Of a stretch of 64,000 nucleotides of DNA, positions 13,418-23,693 are shown piece after piece. The translations under genes and the position numbers were made by a program. Origin of the DNA: Alopecurus myosuroides (Eukaryota; Streptophyta; Magnoliopsida; Poales; Poaceae). Each line of letters starts with the position of its first letter. Position 1 is the first letter of the stretch. The notes beneath the pieces are model-generated. The model made no database searches and had not been told where the DNA came from. It worked only from the letters and a program-made list of their open reading frames with translations. Location of the stretch: contig CM054057.1 of assembly GCA_028641055.1 (NCBI GenBank), positions 577,682,610 to 577,746,609 on the forward strand. The letters run 5' to 3'.

Positions 13418-14801
13418 CATTGACCCATATTGGGTTAATAAAAAAACGCTTATGAAAAAACCCAAGGAGATAGAAGATTTAATTATGATGGCGTTAAGGT
13501 TTCACGAAACGAAGAGGGAAATACTTTTTCCTTACAACTTCGAGTGAGTGTTACTGTCTTGTAAACATTTTGTTTTCCTTACTTGATGATAAGTATATAA
13601 CTGATGAGTTATGTTTGCACAACTTCCCCTATATTCTGCTAATATTTGAAACTGACAAAGGAAAAGTACTGGTAATGAACTCGAAACATAAACCCCTTGA
13701 GCTGTGGGACGACATGCAGCAACTGATCCGGCGGTAATTTCAATCTTTATGACACTATATCGACAATTTTCGTTCATTTTATGATAACTCACTTTGTTCA
13801 TTTTCTTTGCCGGGCAGCACTTAAAAACGGTTCACAAGAAAGGCTAGGGGTGAGTGGAAGGAGAAGTTTGCAATTTAAGATCTGCAAGAAAGTACTACTA
13901 GCTAGATATGTGCATCTTCTTGATTCTAGTTTTGATAACATTATAATTACTATTTTGATTGAAACCATGTTCTTGTAAAGTGTTTGGACCAGGGAGACGG
14001 GAACCACTTATGTGGATACTATGTCTGCGAGTTCATTCGTCAGACGACATGCCACAAGGGCAGAGATTTAGAAAAACTTCATGTACGTTAACCATCACTT
14101 TTATCTTATTACCATCTATTGACAGTTCCTTATATATTGACCATTTTTCTTTATATTAGATCGAACGACTACGGGACGGTCTTCTACCACGGGATCGTAT
14201 ACGAGCAATTCAAGAGGAAATTTGCGGATTCTTAGATGCAGAGGTCCTAAACCCAGGAGGAGAATACTATCGCCTTTTCAGTGGTCTTGGAAGAACTTGA
14301 GACTCGAATTCTTAGATGCATAGTACTTACATGTATATTCAAGTCATGGTGCATGTGGTGGTGTATTCGAATACTTATGGGAAAGATTACCTACTTGGGT
14401 ATTCTTCACTCCTTACTTGCATATTCGAGTCATTGTGCGTACTTACTTGTATATTCTTCAAGTATATTCTAATGCGAACACCATATGTACTTGTATATTC
14501 TAATAAAATGGAATACAAAAAAAAATCATGGTGGCCCAGGACCCCCGGCGCCAGTGGGAAAAAGAGTGTCGCGCCCGATTCCTGATCGATAGGGGCATCC
14601 TCTTCTCCCCCGGTGTCCACTACGGCGGAGGTTGCCCCGACCGCATGGCTCGGAGGCCCTCATACATATTCTTGATCTGGAACAGGAACGACATGTGGGA
14701 AAGAGTACTTACTTGTATATTCTAATAAAATGAAATATAACAAACTAAACCCTAAAAGGAAAACAAGAAATAGAAAAAATATCTAATTTTCTGCCGCGGC
14801 A

Positions 14802-15017
14802 GCGGGGGTATTATCCCGGTTCTTGTTACGAACCCAGACGAATTGTCCTGGCCAGGGACCAACCCGCATTTGCCACGTGGACGACTCATTCATCCCGGTT
14901 CTTAACACAACCGGAACAAACTGTGGGGGGGGGGGGTTGTCCCGGCTGCCCTATCCCGGTTGGGCAACGGGGACAAATGGCTCTAAAAACCAGAATGAAA
15001 GGGGGTTTCTACTAGTG
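14802..15017 (+). repeat. CACTA 1 right subterminal and terminal repeat
   Basis: Contains TGCCGCGGCAG, several CCCGGTT...AACCGGRAC motifs and a CCACGTGG site, ending in the inverted CACTAGTAGAAA terminus. The same motif order is seen at 39660-39910. A run of 11 Gs lies near 14927. Confidence 0.8.
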
Positions 15018-15141
15018 GATCCGGCCGTACAAACAGCTAGCAAGGCAATCGATCAGCAACTAGTACACGTATCCCTTTCGGCTACACGCACGTACATAAA
15101 ACTAGCGCAGTAGCTAATCGATCAGCTACTATACGTATGCT

Positions 15142-15318
15142 GATGGCCACACAGGTGCGTTGTTGATTTTGCTTTCACGTACAAGGGCCGAAGGGCGTCG
15201 CAGCGACAAATACGAATCGGTGATGAACTCTTAATCCGCGGGATTTTTCAGTTGCCCATATTAATCCGTGTCAGTGTCGACTCAGCTTCCTTCTTCAATC
15301 GCAGTGCTGCCTTATATA
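15142..15318 (+). promoter_or_regulatory. F-box A1 promoter with shared upstream module and TATA box
   Basis: A block reading GGCCACACAGGTGCGTTGTT, then GATTTTGCTTTCACGTACAA and GCGACAAATACGAATCGGTG, occurs upstream of all four F-box copies in the window (also near 18185, 44531 and 63611). A TATATA element lies at 15313-15318, 85 nt before the ATG. The same 85-nt spacing is kept at the A2 copy (63781 to 63866). The CACTA 1 terminus lies only ~125 bp upstream of the module, so this promoter now borders a transposon. Confidence 0.6.
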
Positions 15319-15397
15319 CATCAGCGGATCAGCCTGAGTTCAATTGACTCTCAAGATCAACTAGCCTCCTCGTCCCCAGCCCAAATATACAAATCCC

Positions 15398-16683
15398 ATG
15401 GCGTCGTGTAAATCCCATGTGAAAACAAATACACGCATGAGACTGCCATCCAGTGGACTCTCCCGGAAGATCTACTCCTCGAAATCGTCGCACGTTCCGA
15501 CATCTGTACCATCGTCCGATGTGCGGCCACCTCCAGACCTCTTCGCCACGATATACTCACGCCATCATTCATCCGCCGCGTCACCAAGCAAGGAGGAATC
15601 GTGCCCCCTTATATCCTCGCCTATCTGAACACGCATGATGACAAGGCACATGTGCCGCCACCACTCTCTTTGGTCCATCCAGCCAGGCCCGCCGCTGCGA
15701 CGTACTTGAATGGACATCTATCCACTTACATGTTGCGCTCCGCGGATGACCTCCTTGGTGACCATATCCCAGTGACATCCCGTGGCGGCCTTGTCATCTT
15801 CCGTCGTCGACGCATCAAAAGAAATATGTCCAACTTGTGCGTGTACGACGCTTTAACCGGGCACCGTACCTTCCTCCCTGACCCGCCAGGCATCAGCCTA
15901 AAACAAACAAGATGCTTCGATAGGTTTGTCTTGCTCACCTCCGCGGATGGCATCGGGTGCCCCTTCCTTTTGTTCGTCCCTTCTCGCATCACCACAGACG
16001 GCAGCAACGGTACACGCAACATTAAAGTTCAGGCCACCACGTGGATGCGTGGCACCTGGGAACGTACCGTCGCAAGCAACACTAGAAGTGGCTTCTTATC
16101 GCAGCACTTTTATGCAATACGCCGCGACAGCGTAATCCTACAAGGCGGTCGTATCCACTGGTTGGTGCTCTTCCATGGAATTATAGTTACGTACAATGTC
16201 TGCACGAGGGAGCAGGGAATGGTAATGCTCCCCAACCATGTAACTGAATCCATAGGAGAGTACCACTTAGGGTCATATTACTCACACGACGGGCATAAAC
16301 TATTGAGACTGCTGATTGTCAACGGGTTCAAGATATCAGTGTGGCATCAACTATCTGGTGGAGATTGGGCGTCACAGGCGGTGATGATTGACATGGAGGG
16401 GAAGCTTCAATCACTCGATCCAGATATACCCTCAATTCTACATGTGCGTATTGGGTTCAAGTGCTCCGGTGAGAGCAGCAACATTGTGTTGCTTTATATA
16501 AACATATGTTCTCCTACATTGCAGACAACTCGTCGAACTTTGCTCATCATACTTGACTTGGAGACGAGTGAGATGTCTATTCAAGATTACTCAGCTTCTT
16601 GGTCCGTGCTCTTGGAGGTGGATATGCCATCTCGCTTACGAGCCATGAAAATATTTCCTTTACTAGATAGCAGTATGTCCTAG
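15398..16683 (+). pseudogene. F-box protein gene A1, start codon frameshifted by 1 nt
   Basis: From 15412 to 16683 a single frame of 423 codons encodes an N-terminal F-box (WTLPEDLLLEIVARSDICTI) followed by a long C-terminal region of the type seen in grass F-box proteins with DUF/F-box-associated domains. F-box proteins recruit substrates to SCF ubiquitin ligases through SKP1. The ATG at 15398 is out of frame: the sequence is TGTAAATCCC, whereas the paralogue at 63866 has TGTAAAATCCC and reads through. The missing A puts TAA (15409-15411) in front of the F-box frame. The next in-frame ATG (near 15730) lies after the F-box. If the base were restored the product would be about 428 residues, with no intron. 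Either a recent pseudogene or a sequence error; the otherwise clean frame fits both. Confidence 0.75.
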
Positions 16684-17308
16684 TTAGCTATCTTGTTAAG
16701 ATCCACATGGTATATGTACTGTGTGTGAAATGCAATGTCCGGTCTGTACAAGGTGGTATGTGTCATTGTGAGCCGAACATGGCTCTTCCGCGAAACCCTA
16801 CAGATCTGCTATGTTCTCATCCTACACGGCGAGCGCAGGCCCCCACAGCTCGAGTCACTCTTTCCCGTCACAGTTCCATGGATTCTAAGAAAAGGAAGAA
16901 AGATGGATCTGTACGTGAGCGAGGCGACTGATCTGTCCCCGTCTCGGAATCGCTCGGTCGGCTGCGATCGAGCTCTTCTTCTTTTTCTTCTTCTCCGTAT
17001 TTCGTCGGTGCATGATGCATCCTGCTAGTGATTTTGATGGAACTCCGATTCTAAGAAAAAGGAAGAAAAATGTGAACGTACATTTTTGTCGAAGGAAAAA
17101 AGAGACGGATGTTTCTTTTCTTGTGTGGAACGGGGACGTAGAGTAGATGGAAGCGAGAAAAGACAAAACAAAAGACCTACGTCCATCCAGAAATAAACCT
17201 GAGCGTTTAGTGCATCTCTGATTGACCCGCGCCGGCAACGCAAGCAAAAAAAAAAAAGAAAAAAAGAAAAAAGAAGTAATCAATCGATCAATCGGGGCAT
17301 AAAAAAAT
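16684..17308. other. Intergenic region between F-box A1 and the Mutator-like element
   Basis: Holds the A1 3' flank and then a segment (about 16930-17240) with motifs TCGCTCGGTCGGCTGCGATC, CATGATGCATCCTGCTAGTG and GGGGACGTAGAGTAGATGGA. These recur at 62985-63420 and in part at 44350-44430. It is duplicated F-box-cluster flank DNA, not coding. A-rich runs near 17246-17275. Confidence 0.6.
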
Positions 17309-18028
17309 GGGAAACGCTGATAATCATCCGGGGGATCGGCGCGTTCCGTCCCCCGGCTAGCTTCGTTCCACGCGCTGGCCTGTGGAGGGACCCGCGCAGC
17401 ACCTTATCTCTTTCTCTCGACCACTCGTTCTGTCCAAGAAAAATAGACACAGCGCACTCCCGTAAGATGCTCTCGCCCACTGCCGCCAGCGCATCTCCGC
17501 CCACTGCCGCCGGTACGCCGCCGCCAAGGCAGCTCATCTCCCGGGAAGCGGGCGGTGCTCCAGCCCCCATGCTCTGCCGCCCCATGCTCCTCCCCTCGGT
17601 TGCCGCCCACGCGCGGATCCCCGCGCGTTGCCGCTGCCCCGTCGGCGCCGGCGCCGAGCTCAGCCATGGCGAGCGAGCGGGCGGCCCTCGCCCTCGTCCC
17701 CCTCCGCGCGGCCCTCGTCCGTGGCCCAACGTCGCCGGAGATGGAAACCACGCGGGAGGACGGCCATCTCCACTGGCACCTCGCCAACTCTACGGGGATG
17801 GCCGTGTGACGATCTCCGTCGCGGTGACCTGCCTCATGGTCTCCGGCGAGGTCTGACGTTTTCTTTTATTTTTGTGCACGAACCGTTTTTTGCTACATGG
17901 AGCAAAAGCGGGTGTGTTTTTTGCTACACAGAGCAAGTAGGGGATTTTGGGCAAAAAACTGCCACGTGTCAGCAGGGGGAGGCGGGGGATGGAAATTTTC
18001 CATCCCCGGGGGACGCCCAGCAGTTCCC
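17309..18028. mobile_element. Mutator-like (MULE / Pack-MULE-type) element, 720 bp
   Basis: Bounded by a perfect 9-bp duplication TAAAAAAAT (17300-17308 and 18029-18037), the length typical of Mutator elements. The termini are imperfect inverted repeats: left GGGAAACGCTG...CCGGGGGAT, right (inverted) GGGAACTGCTG...CCGGGGAT. There is no transposase. The interior (17460-17860) is strongly GC-rich, with overlapping open frames on both strands, suggesting a captured gene fragment as in Pack-MULEs. I cannot name a parent gene and do not call a CDS. Confidence 0.8.
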
Positions 18029-18184
18029 TAAAAAAATAGCTAGCAAGGCATATTCGTTCCTTGTCTTGCGGCTCTGTACGTAGTGTGGCTAGCTAGTACA
18101 CGTATATGTTACGAACAACGGAATATAATAATCACCATCGATGCAGCTACCAGCATGCAGGGCCGATGTCGGTTCGTTCTTGCG

Positions 18185-18262
18185 GGCCACACAGGCGCGT
18201 TGTTGATTTTGCTTTCACGTACAAAGGGCAAAGCGACAAATACGAATCGGTGATGAACTCTT
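18185..18262 (+). promoter_or_regulatory. Shared F-box upstream module, copy at B1
   Basis: GGCCACACAGGCGCGTTGTT and the following ...TTGCTTTCACGTACAAAG... and GCGACAAATACGAATCGGTG match the module before A1, B2 and A2. Here it lies ~260-340 bp before the B1 ATG. Confidence 0.6.
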
Positions 18263-18523
18263 TTCTTTTTTTTACATGAAATCGATGATGTCCTACTTGA
18301 ACAGGTAGGCGGAACCTACACACGCAGGCGTACCGCGTACGTCAATCGGGATTATTATTTCCAACATCCGAGGTGGTCATCGTTTATGGTTGTTTGCCGG
18401 CTCACGAGCCGCGCAGAAATCTGATTCCTTCTTAAATCAGGACATCTTACCCCGGGCTGAAATAGATCCTATTGTAACCCTCACCGGCGCCACGCTCTTT
18501 GCTGTTTGCTGAAGGCGACCAGC

Positions 18524-19705
18524 ATGGCTGAAGGCGCCGCCGCTGTTCCCTCGCTGCCAAGAGATGCCGTCTCCGAAATACTTTCCCGGGCACCGGTCAA
18601 ATCCCTGTGCCGCTTCCAATCCGTGTCCAAGGAGTGGCACGCCCTCATCTCCGACCGCGCGTTCGTCGCCCAGCATAAGTCCCGCGCCATGCCGGAACCG
18701 CTGCTCGTCACCAGCGCCAACTACCATGGGATAGATTCCTAAATACCTTAGCATGCTGGTCATGGATACTCAAGGCACCGTGTGAGGAAGATCAGTGTCC
18801 TGGGTGCAGACCCTACATTCGCCTCTAGTTTCGACCACCTCATTTGCGTCAAATGCTATGGACAAGTCACCGTGTGATCAATGCGGCCACTGGGACGGTG
18901 CTGTGGCCTCTCCAAAAAACCGTCCTCCAAGAAACCGAACGGAAACATGAGGGATCATGTCATCAGGTTGGGCCGTGGCACTGTATCCGGCTCGTACAAG
19001 GCGGTCCGCATCGTCGATTTTCGCCGCGCGTACGGCTTTCAGCCTCCACAGATCTGTGAGGTTCTCACCATAGGAAGATACAGCGCTGACTGGAGGAGAG
19101 TGCAACCACCTCCAGCCCCTATCGGTATGCTCAATTACAGTGCCGATTGGGCCGGGGCAACGGCCGATGGTGTTGTGCACTTTCTCCCCAACTGCAGCTT
19201 GCTACCAAGGGATAGTGTGCTCTGCTTTGACGTCGAGAGCGAGACGTGGAGAAAGACGTTAGAAGGGCCGCTTAAAGATGACATTGAGTCGTGGAGCATG
19301 GATCGGCCGCTCCGCATAGGTGAGCTCAACAAATCCATATGCATGATTCACGTAGGGGTGCACAAGACCGATCAACCACCTACTGGCATAGGATGCAATA
19401 TATGGATCCTCACTGATCGCGAAAACAACACATGGGTGAAGGCCTACTCAATCCCTGGGAAGTATTGCCGCTACAGTGATATCCATCCTTTGAGGGTGAT
19501 GCCTGATAGTGCAAAGCTGATCTTCTACTATTACTCTTTTGGCTCATTAGAGCCACGCGAGATGCATGTCTATGATTCTCGTGATGGGACATGCACGATT
19601 GCGATGAAGATGCCAAATAATACCTGTGGAAGAATCGGCATATGTATTCTGCACTTGGAGCCCTTTGTGACACCCCCGCCGAAATATGATGCCCTATGTC
19701 GCTAA
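18524..19705 (+). pseudogene. F-box protein pseudogene B1
   Basis: ATG at 18524 opens a frame with an F-box (LPRDAVSEILSRAPVKSLCR followed by FQSVSKEWHALISDRAF). Compared with paralogue B2, it has lost 2 nt near 18740 (making a TAA at 18740-18742), 1 nt near 18780, 1 nt near 18870, 1 nt near 18901, and gained 2 nt in an A-run near 18912. The net change of -3 restores the frame, and codons then run open to 19705, covering a C-terminal F-box-associated-type domain (motifs VVHFLPNCSLLPRDSVLCFD and WVKAYSIPGKYC). All five breaks fall within 180 bp, while the remaining ~1 kb is undamaged. The protein would act in SCF-type ubiquitination if intact. Confidence 0.8.
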
Positions 19706-21522
19706 ACCAATCTTCATTTTACGGTTTTCTATGTAGTTCCCTTACCGGATTTCTCATTATGGAGAAGTCATGTTGCTCGAAGCTCATCCGTAGCTTCACT
19801 CATGCAATTTTGTGGAAACAATCAAAGGGTACCAGGAGATTCCTACTTGAATATGTTATTTTGTAATAAGCCCCGATTATGAGGAAATATGGTCTCGTCA
19901 TAGGTTGTCATCTTGTGATGAAATATCTTTACTTATTATAGGAGGAAAAAATGGTCACGCCAACATATCTTCTTCATCTCTAATTGGGGAGGAAATCCCG
20001 GGCCGTGGTGCGTCCTCACTCTGGCCCCGCACGTCGGTCGCTGATTGCTTTGTTCCACGTAGTCCCGTTTGTTGCCTTTATGTCTATGCTTCTATGGCCT
20101 CTGCTGTCGGTTCGGCATATCTGTCAGAATCACATTGAAGGCGGTTTCGTTGAGTGGTCAACAGATGCACATCTTCTCTCCCGACTTCTCATATTTCTCG
20201 CGAAATCCCCATCGCTCGTCCGATTTCAGATGCCATCTGCGGCTCTGCCGCTAATCGGCACCACCCCTCGATACCCTGACCATCTGCACCCCACGCGTCC
20301 CCGCGGAGAACTCTAGCCGCCGCTTGCTGTAGGTAGATCCACAAGGTCTCCATCAGCAGCGGCCTGCTCAGCAATATGGAAGTGTCAGATTCATTCATGG
20401 CGCCGCTCTCGAAGAGCGGGAAGCCGGGCGCGGGATACTCGGCTAGGCGGCGACAAGTTCTGGCCAGACTGCCTGCTGGACTGTGTGGACATGTCGTCGG
20501 AGCACGAGATGTAGATGTTGGCTGACCGACCAGATTGAGGCGGCCATGTATGTGTGATTGTGCAAGGCAGCCGTGAGCTCCCACGAGAACGATGGCAAGA
20601 AGACGGCAAGAATATTAATTAAGGTCAGTGCAACGATGATTGTAGATCAGATGCTTGTTGCGTATTGTGTCACACAACATCAATTTACCTTTCACTCTCA
20701 ATTTGCGATATTTTTTCATTGTCAGGTCGATATTCTCGACACATGGTGCTGGTGGATCAACCGAAGAATGCTATCTTCAGCTTGTGTGGCTTGTTTATTG
20801 CGTTTCAGTCTGTTAACTTTCATGGGAGTAAAAGCGACCTTGCGTCTCCTCCTTTCTCATCCACGCCTTGCTGGTTCCACCTAACCTGTGCCATAGCTTC
20901 TTGCATCATGTCAGTTTACCGTTGTGAAATACAGTATCATTAATAGGTGCCAATGGATAGGGCTTGTAGTGCCTTCTACTGCATAAGACTATGACAATGC
21001 AAATCTATTTATAGACTTGACTTGTACAACATCCTTCGTAGCCTACTAACATGGCAATTGTTAGATGAAACCCCTTTTGCACCTCAAGGATTACCCTATT
21101 ACTTTATCAAAACAAAGATGTTTGTTTTCGAGGATCGGATTACCTCTTTTTGTTTGCTAATCCGATATATCTTGGTGAAATATACAGCCAATTATTGTAG
21201 GCTATTGATGCCCCGGAAATAGAGAACACCAGAATTGATTAAGTTTTGCTAAAAAGAGGCTTTCAAAATAATACAATTTCTCCGCCCAGACTTCTATTTC
21301 TGGTGCAAGTTGGATTGGAGGTTTCCCATGAATCCAACTAAGTTTCTAGCTCCAATCCTTGAAAAAGTAAGAGGCACAATCGTGGAAAAAGTAATAGGTA
21401 CTTTCATCCATTGACAGGCCCAAAGGATAGATCATTGAATTGTTTTGCTTCATCTTTTATTCTTTCATGAAACAAAGACAACTACGTTGGGATTGATTAT
21501 TCTTATTTGATTGACTCGGTGG
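19706..21522. other. 3' flank of F-box B1 and unassigned intergenic DNA
   Basis: 19706-19950 is the 3' flank shared with B2 (matching 46080-46370), breaking off after GGAGGAAAAAATGGT. A ~100-bp segment from 19971 (TCTTCATCTCTAATTGGGGA) has a diverged second copy starting at 28265. 20300-20600 is GC-rich without a convincing frame. 20600-21520 is AT-rich; I see no gene in it. Confidence 0.5.
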
Positions 21523-21677
21523 TGTCAAATGTATTTCTGGTTCTACCCTGTACAGTACGGTATAGTATACCGCCTGTACATGGGCCCTTATGTACTTGCC
21601 ACGGAGGGGCTTTTTCTCCTATATAACACGTACCCCGAGCCCTCAACAGGGCATCGGTTCCGCTCCAACCTCTGACA
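21523..21677 (+). repeat. 5' LTR (155 bp)
   Basis: Begins TGTCAAATG and ends CTCTGACA. It contains an intact TATATAA-like promoter motif (near 21632), which is altered to CATACATAA in the 3' LTR. Confidence 0.95.
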
Positions 21678-21690
21678 TGGTATCAGAGCC
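21678..21690 (+). other. Primer binding site
   Basis: TGGTATCAGAGCC starts at the first base after the 5' LTR; tRNA-Met type. Confidence 0.93.
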
Positions 21691-21907
21691 AATGAGCTCA
21701 AAACCCCAAAACCCTAGCCGCCGCATACGATCATAGATCGGAAACCACAACCCACAAATCCTCTACGATCACCCCTTGATCGGAAACCACAATTCTCTCC
21801 ACGATCTCTGATCGGAAACCACACAATAGCCTCACGATTCTGCTTGTCAGATCGGAAAACCAACATCCAAACCCCACACGATCTCAGATCGGAAGCCCTC
21901 GACGACG

Positions 21908-22308
21908 ATGATGACTACGCCGACCCCCACGTTGCTGTCCCAGCTCGGAAATCCACCCACGCAGAAGCTGACAAGGTCCAACTATCTCTTCTGGAAGACA
22001 CTGGTGATGCCTGCCCTCCGTGGTGCCCAGGTCCTCGAGCTCCTGGATGGTACGGAAGCTGCTCCGGCGAAGTTCCTTGAAGGTACTGATGCAAATAAGT
22101 CCAAGTCTCCAAACCCTGCCTACACCACCTGGTTGACAAGAGATCAAGCCGTCTTGACTTGGCTCCTCAACTCGCTCTCCCCCGAGATCATTGCGCATGT
22201 CGTTGGCATCGACACCGCAGCAGGAGTCTGGGCTGTGATCACTCGGATGTTCAATGAGCACTCGAGGATCCCAAATGGCGCAAAGCAATGGAGGAGGAAT
22301 ATGATGCC
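21908..22308 (+). pseudogene. Copia gag N-terminal fragment fused to the RT start
   Basis: From ATG 21908 the frame encodes a Copia gag N-terminus (UBN2-type; motifs [19 protein letters not shown] and VWAVITRMFNEHSR). Around 22263 the sequence jumps to what normally begins the RT domain (DPKWRKAMEEEYDALLKNKT, in another frame). The rest of gag, protease and integrase are absent here and are found inverted at 23694-25543. Not a functional gag. Confidence 0.85.
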
Positions 22309-22713
22309 TTGCTCAAAAACAAAACATGGCATCATATTCCTCCTCCATTGCTTTGCGCCATTTGGGATCCTCGAGTGCTCATTGAACATCCGAGTGATCA
22401 CAGCCCAGACTCCTGCTGCGGTGTCGATGCCAACGACATGCGCAATGATCTCGGGGGAGAGCGAGTTGAGGAGCCAAGTCAAGACGGCTTGATCTCTTGT
22501 CAACCAGGTGGTGTAGGCAGGGTTTGGAGACTTGGACTTATTTGCATCAGTACCTTCAAGGAACTTCGCCGGAGCAGCTTCCGTACCATCCAGGAGCTCG
22601 AGGACCTGGGCACCACGGAGTGCAGGCATCACCAGTGTCTTCCAGAAGAGATAGTTGGACCTTGTCAGCTTCTGCGTGGGTGGATTTCCGAGCTGGGACA
22701 GCAACGTGGGGGT
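21923..22713. repeat. 386-bp near-perfect inverted repeat with 19-bp loop
   Basis: Left arm 21923-22308 and right arm 22328-22713 are reverse complements with one mismatch noticed (C/A near 22018 versus 22620). The 19-bp spacer is 22309-22327. The arms contain gag N-term plus the RT start. The turn occurs at ATGATGCC/GGCATCAT, a natural complementary pair in the RT-start sequence, as expected for self-primed snap-back synthesis. A transcript would fold into a ~386-bp hairpin. Confidence 0.93.
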
Positions 22714-23693
22714 GATAATCAATCAAATTTCTGATGGTACAATTAAAAGGTATAAGGCTCGTCTTGTTGCAAAGGGGTTCAAACAAAGGTATGGCATTGA
22801 TTATGAGGACACTTTCAGTCCAGTTGTCAAGGCTGCTACTATTAGAACAGTACTCTCTATTGTTGTTTCTAGAGGATGGAAATTACGTCAGTTAGATGTT
22901 AAAAATGCTTTTCTTCATGGTATTCTAGAAGAAGAAGTCTATATGAAGCAAACCCCAGGTTTTGAGAATTCTAATGCTCCAAACTATATTTGCAAACTTG
23001 ACAAAGCATTATATGGTCTGAAACAGGCACCTAGAGCTTGGTACTCTCGGGTTAGCTCCAAATTACTTGATCTTGGATTTATCTCCTCTAAAGCAGATAC
23101 ATCCTTGTTTCTGCTTCAAAAGCCAGATGTTACTATGTATATCTTGATATATGTTGATGATATTATTGTCACAAGCTCTTCAGATCATGCTATTTCAGTT
23201 CTGCTCAAGGATCTTAATGAGAACTTTGCTATTAAGGATCTGGGTGATCTTAACTTCTTTCTTGGTATTGAGGTAAAGAAAATTAATGATGGTTTACTTC
23301 TGACACAAGAAAAATATGCTTCAGAACTGCTTGACAGAGTTGGTATGGATCTATGCAAACCTACACCGACCCCACTGTCCTCCACAGAACCTCTTTCGCT
23401 TAATGAAGGGGATTTACTTGGTCCTAATGATAATTCCACATATCGCAGTATTGTTGGTGCATTACAATATCTCACTCTTACCAGGCCAGATTTATCTTTC
23501 TCTGTTAACAAAGTCTGTCAATATTTACATGCTCCTACTACTGTTCATTGGGCTGCTGTTAAGAGGATTCTGAGATATGTTAAGGAGACAATCAATATTG
23601 GTATTACCTTTCAGCCATCTTCATCTACTCTTTTGAGTGCTTTCTCTGATGCAGATTGGGCTGGATGTCTTGATGATAGACGTTCCACTGGAG
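22712..23693 (+). pseudogene. Copia reverse transcriptase, N-terminally truncated
   Basis: Open frame covering the RT palm and fingers: [50 protein letters not shown] and the catalytic YVDD (23150-23161), then [13 protein letters not shown] and the start of RNase H (SDADWAGC). The RT start is displaced into the upstream inverted repeat, and the frame is cut at RRSTG (23693) by the inverted block. The catalytic motifs look intact. Confidence 0.9.
23298..23693 (+). repeat. 396-bp direct duplication (copy 1 of 2; copy 2 at 25544-25939)
   Basis: The RT end/RNase H start is present twice in the same orientation, offset by 2,246 bp, with one mismatch noticed (DLSFSV versus DLAFSV). The two copies flank the inverted gag-protease-integrase block. 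Confidence 0.92.

Larger units (their letters stand above)
3434..14303 (+). pseudogene. CACTA-encoded ULP1-like cysteine protease ORF, split by a retrotransposon
   Basis: An open frame at 3434-4603 encodes a charged N-terminal region, a conserved globular segment (around GRLVPRGYAVAWVDEV), a proline/serine-rich linker and a lysine-rich segment (LPYHYTNEQTKEIAQAEYV), the layout of the non-transposase ORF of plant CACTA elements. Further conserved blocks follow: MRRVHNWYVEASKESNDWI (from 4734), AIDKSILTAYCL (near 4881-4916), and MKILECKRGQIYDIGFI (5004-5055). The Copia element interrupts at 5055 and the frame resumes exactly at 13423 (DPYWVNKKTLMKKPKEI). Later blocks include ILFPYNFE, ILLIFETDKGKVLVMNSKHK, RGEWKEKF, LCGYYVCEFIRQ (the ULP-type catalytic cysteine region) and a RDGLLPRDRIRAIQEEI tail ending near 14303. 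In-frame stops occur near 4603, 4864, 13822 and 13875, so it was decaying independently of the insertion. Exon edges are approximate. Confidence 0.75.
3332..15017 (+). mobile_element. CACTA (En/Spm) transposon 1, left-truncated, interrupted by a Copia element
   Basis: The right end is clear: the sequence finishes ...GGGTTTCTACTAGTG, which is the inverse of CACTAGTAGAAACCC, a canonical CACTA terminal repeat, followed by GAT (15018-15020) as the likely 3-bp duplication. Subterminal CCCGGTT/AACCGGGA repeats occupy 14802-15000 and closely resemble the right end of the CACTA at 31547-39910, so both belong to one family. The left end is missing; gene sequence abuts a Gypsy LTR fragment near 3331. 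The element carries a ULP-protease-like second ORF. No transposase gene is visible in the retained part. Confidence 0.8.

Noticed and set aside
15398..15628. 76-codon ORF starting at the apparent F-box A1 ATG
   Set aside because: Out of frame with the F-box; it exists only because of the 1-nt loss.
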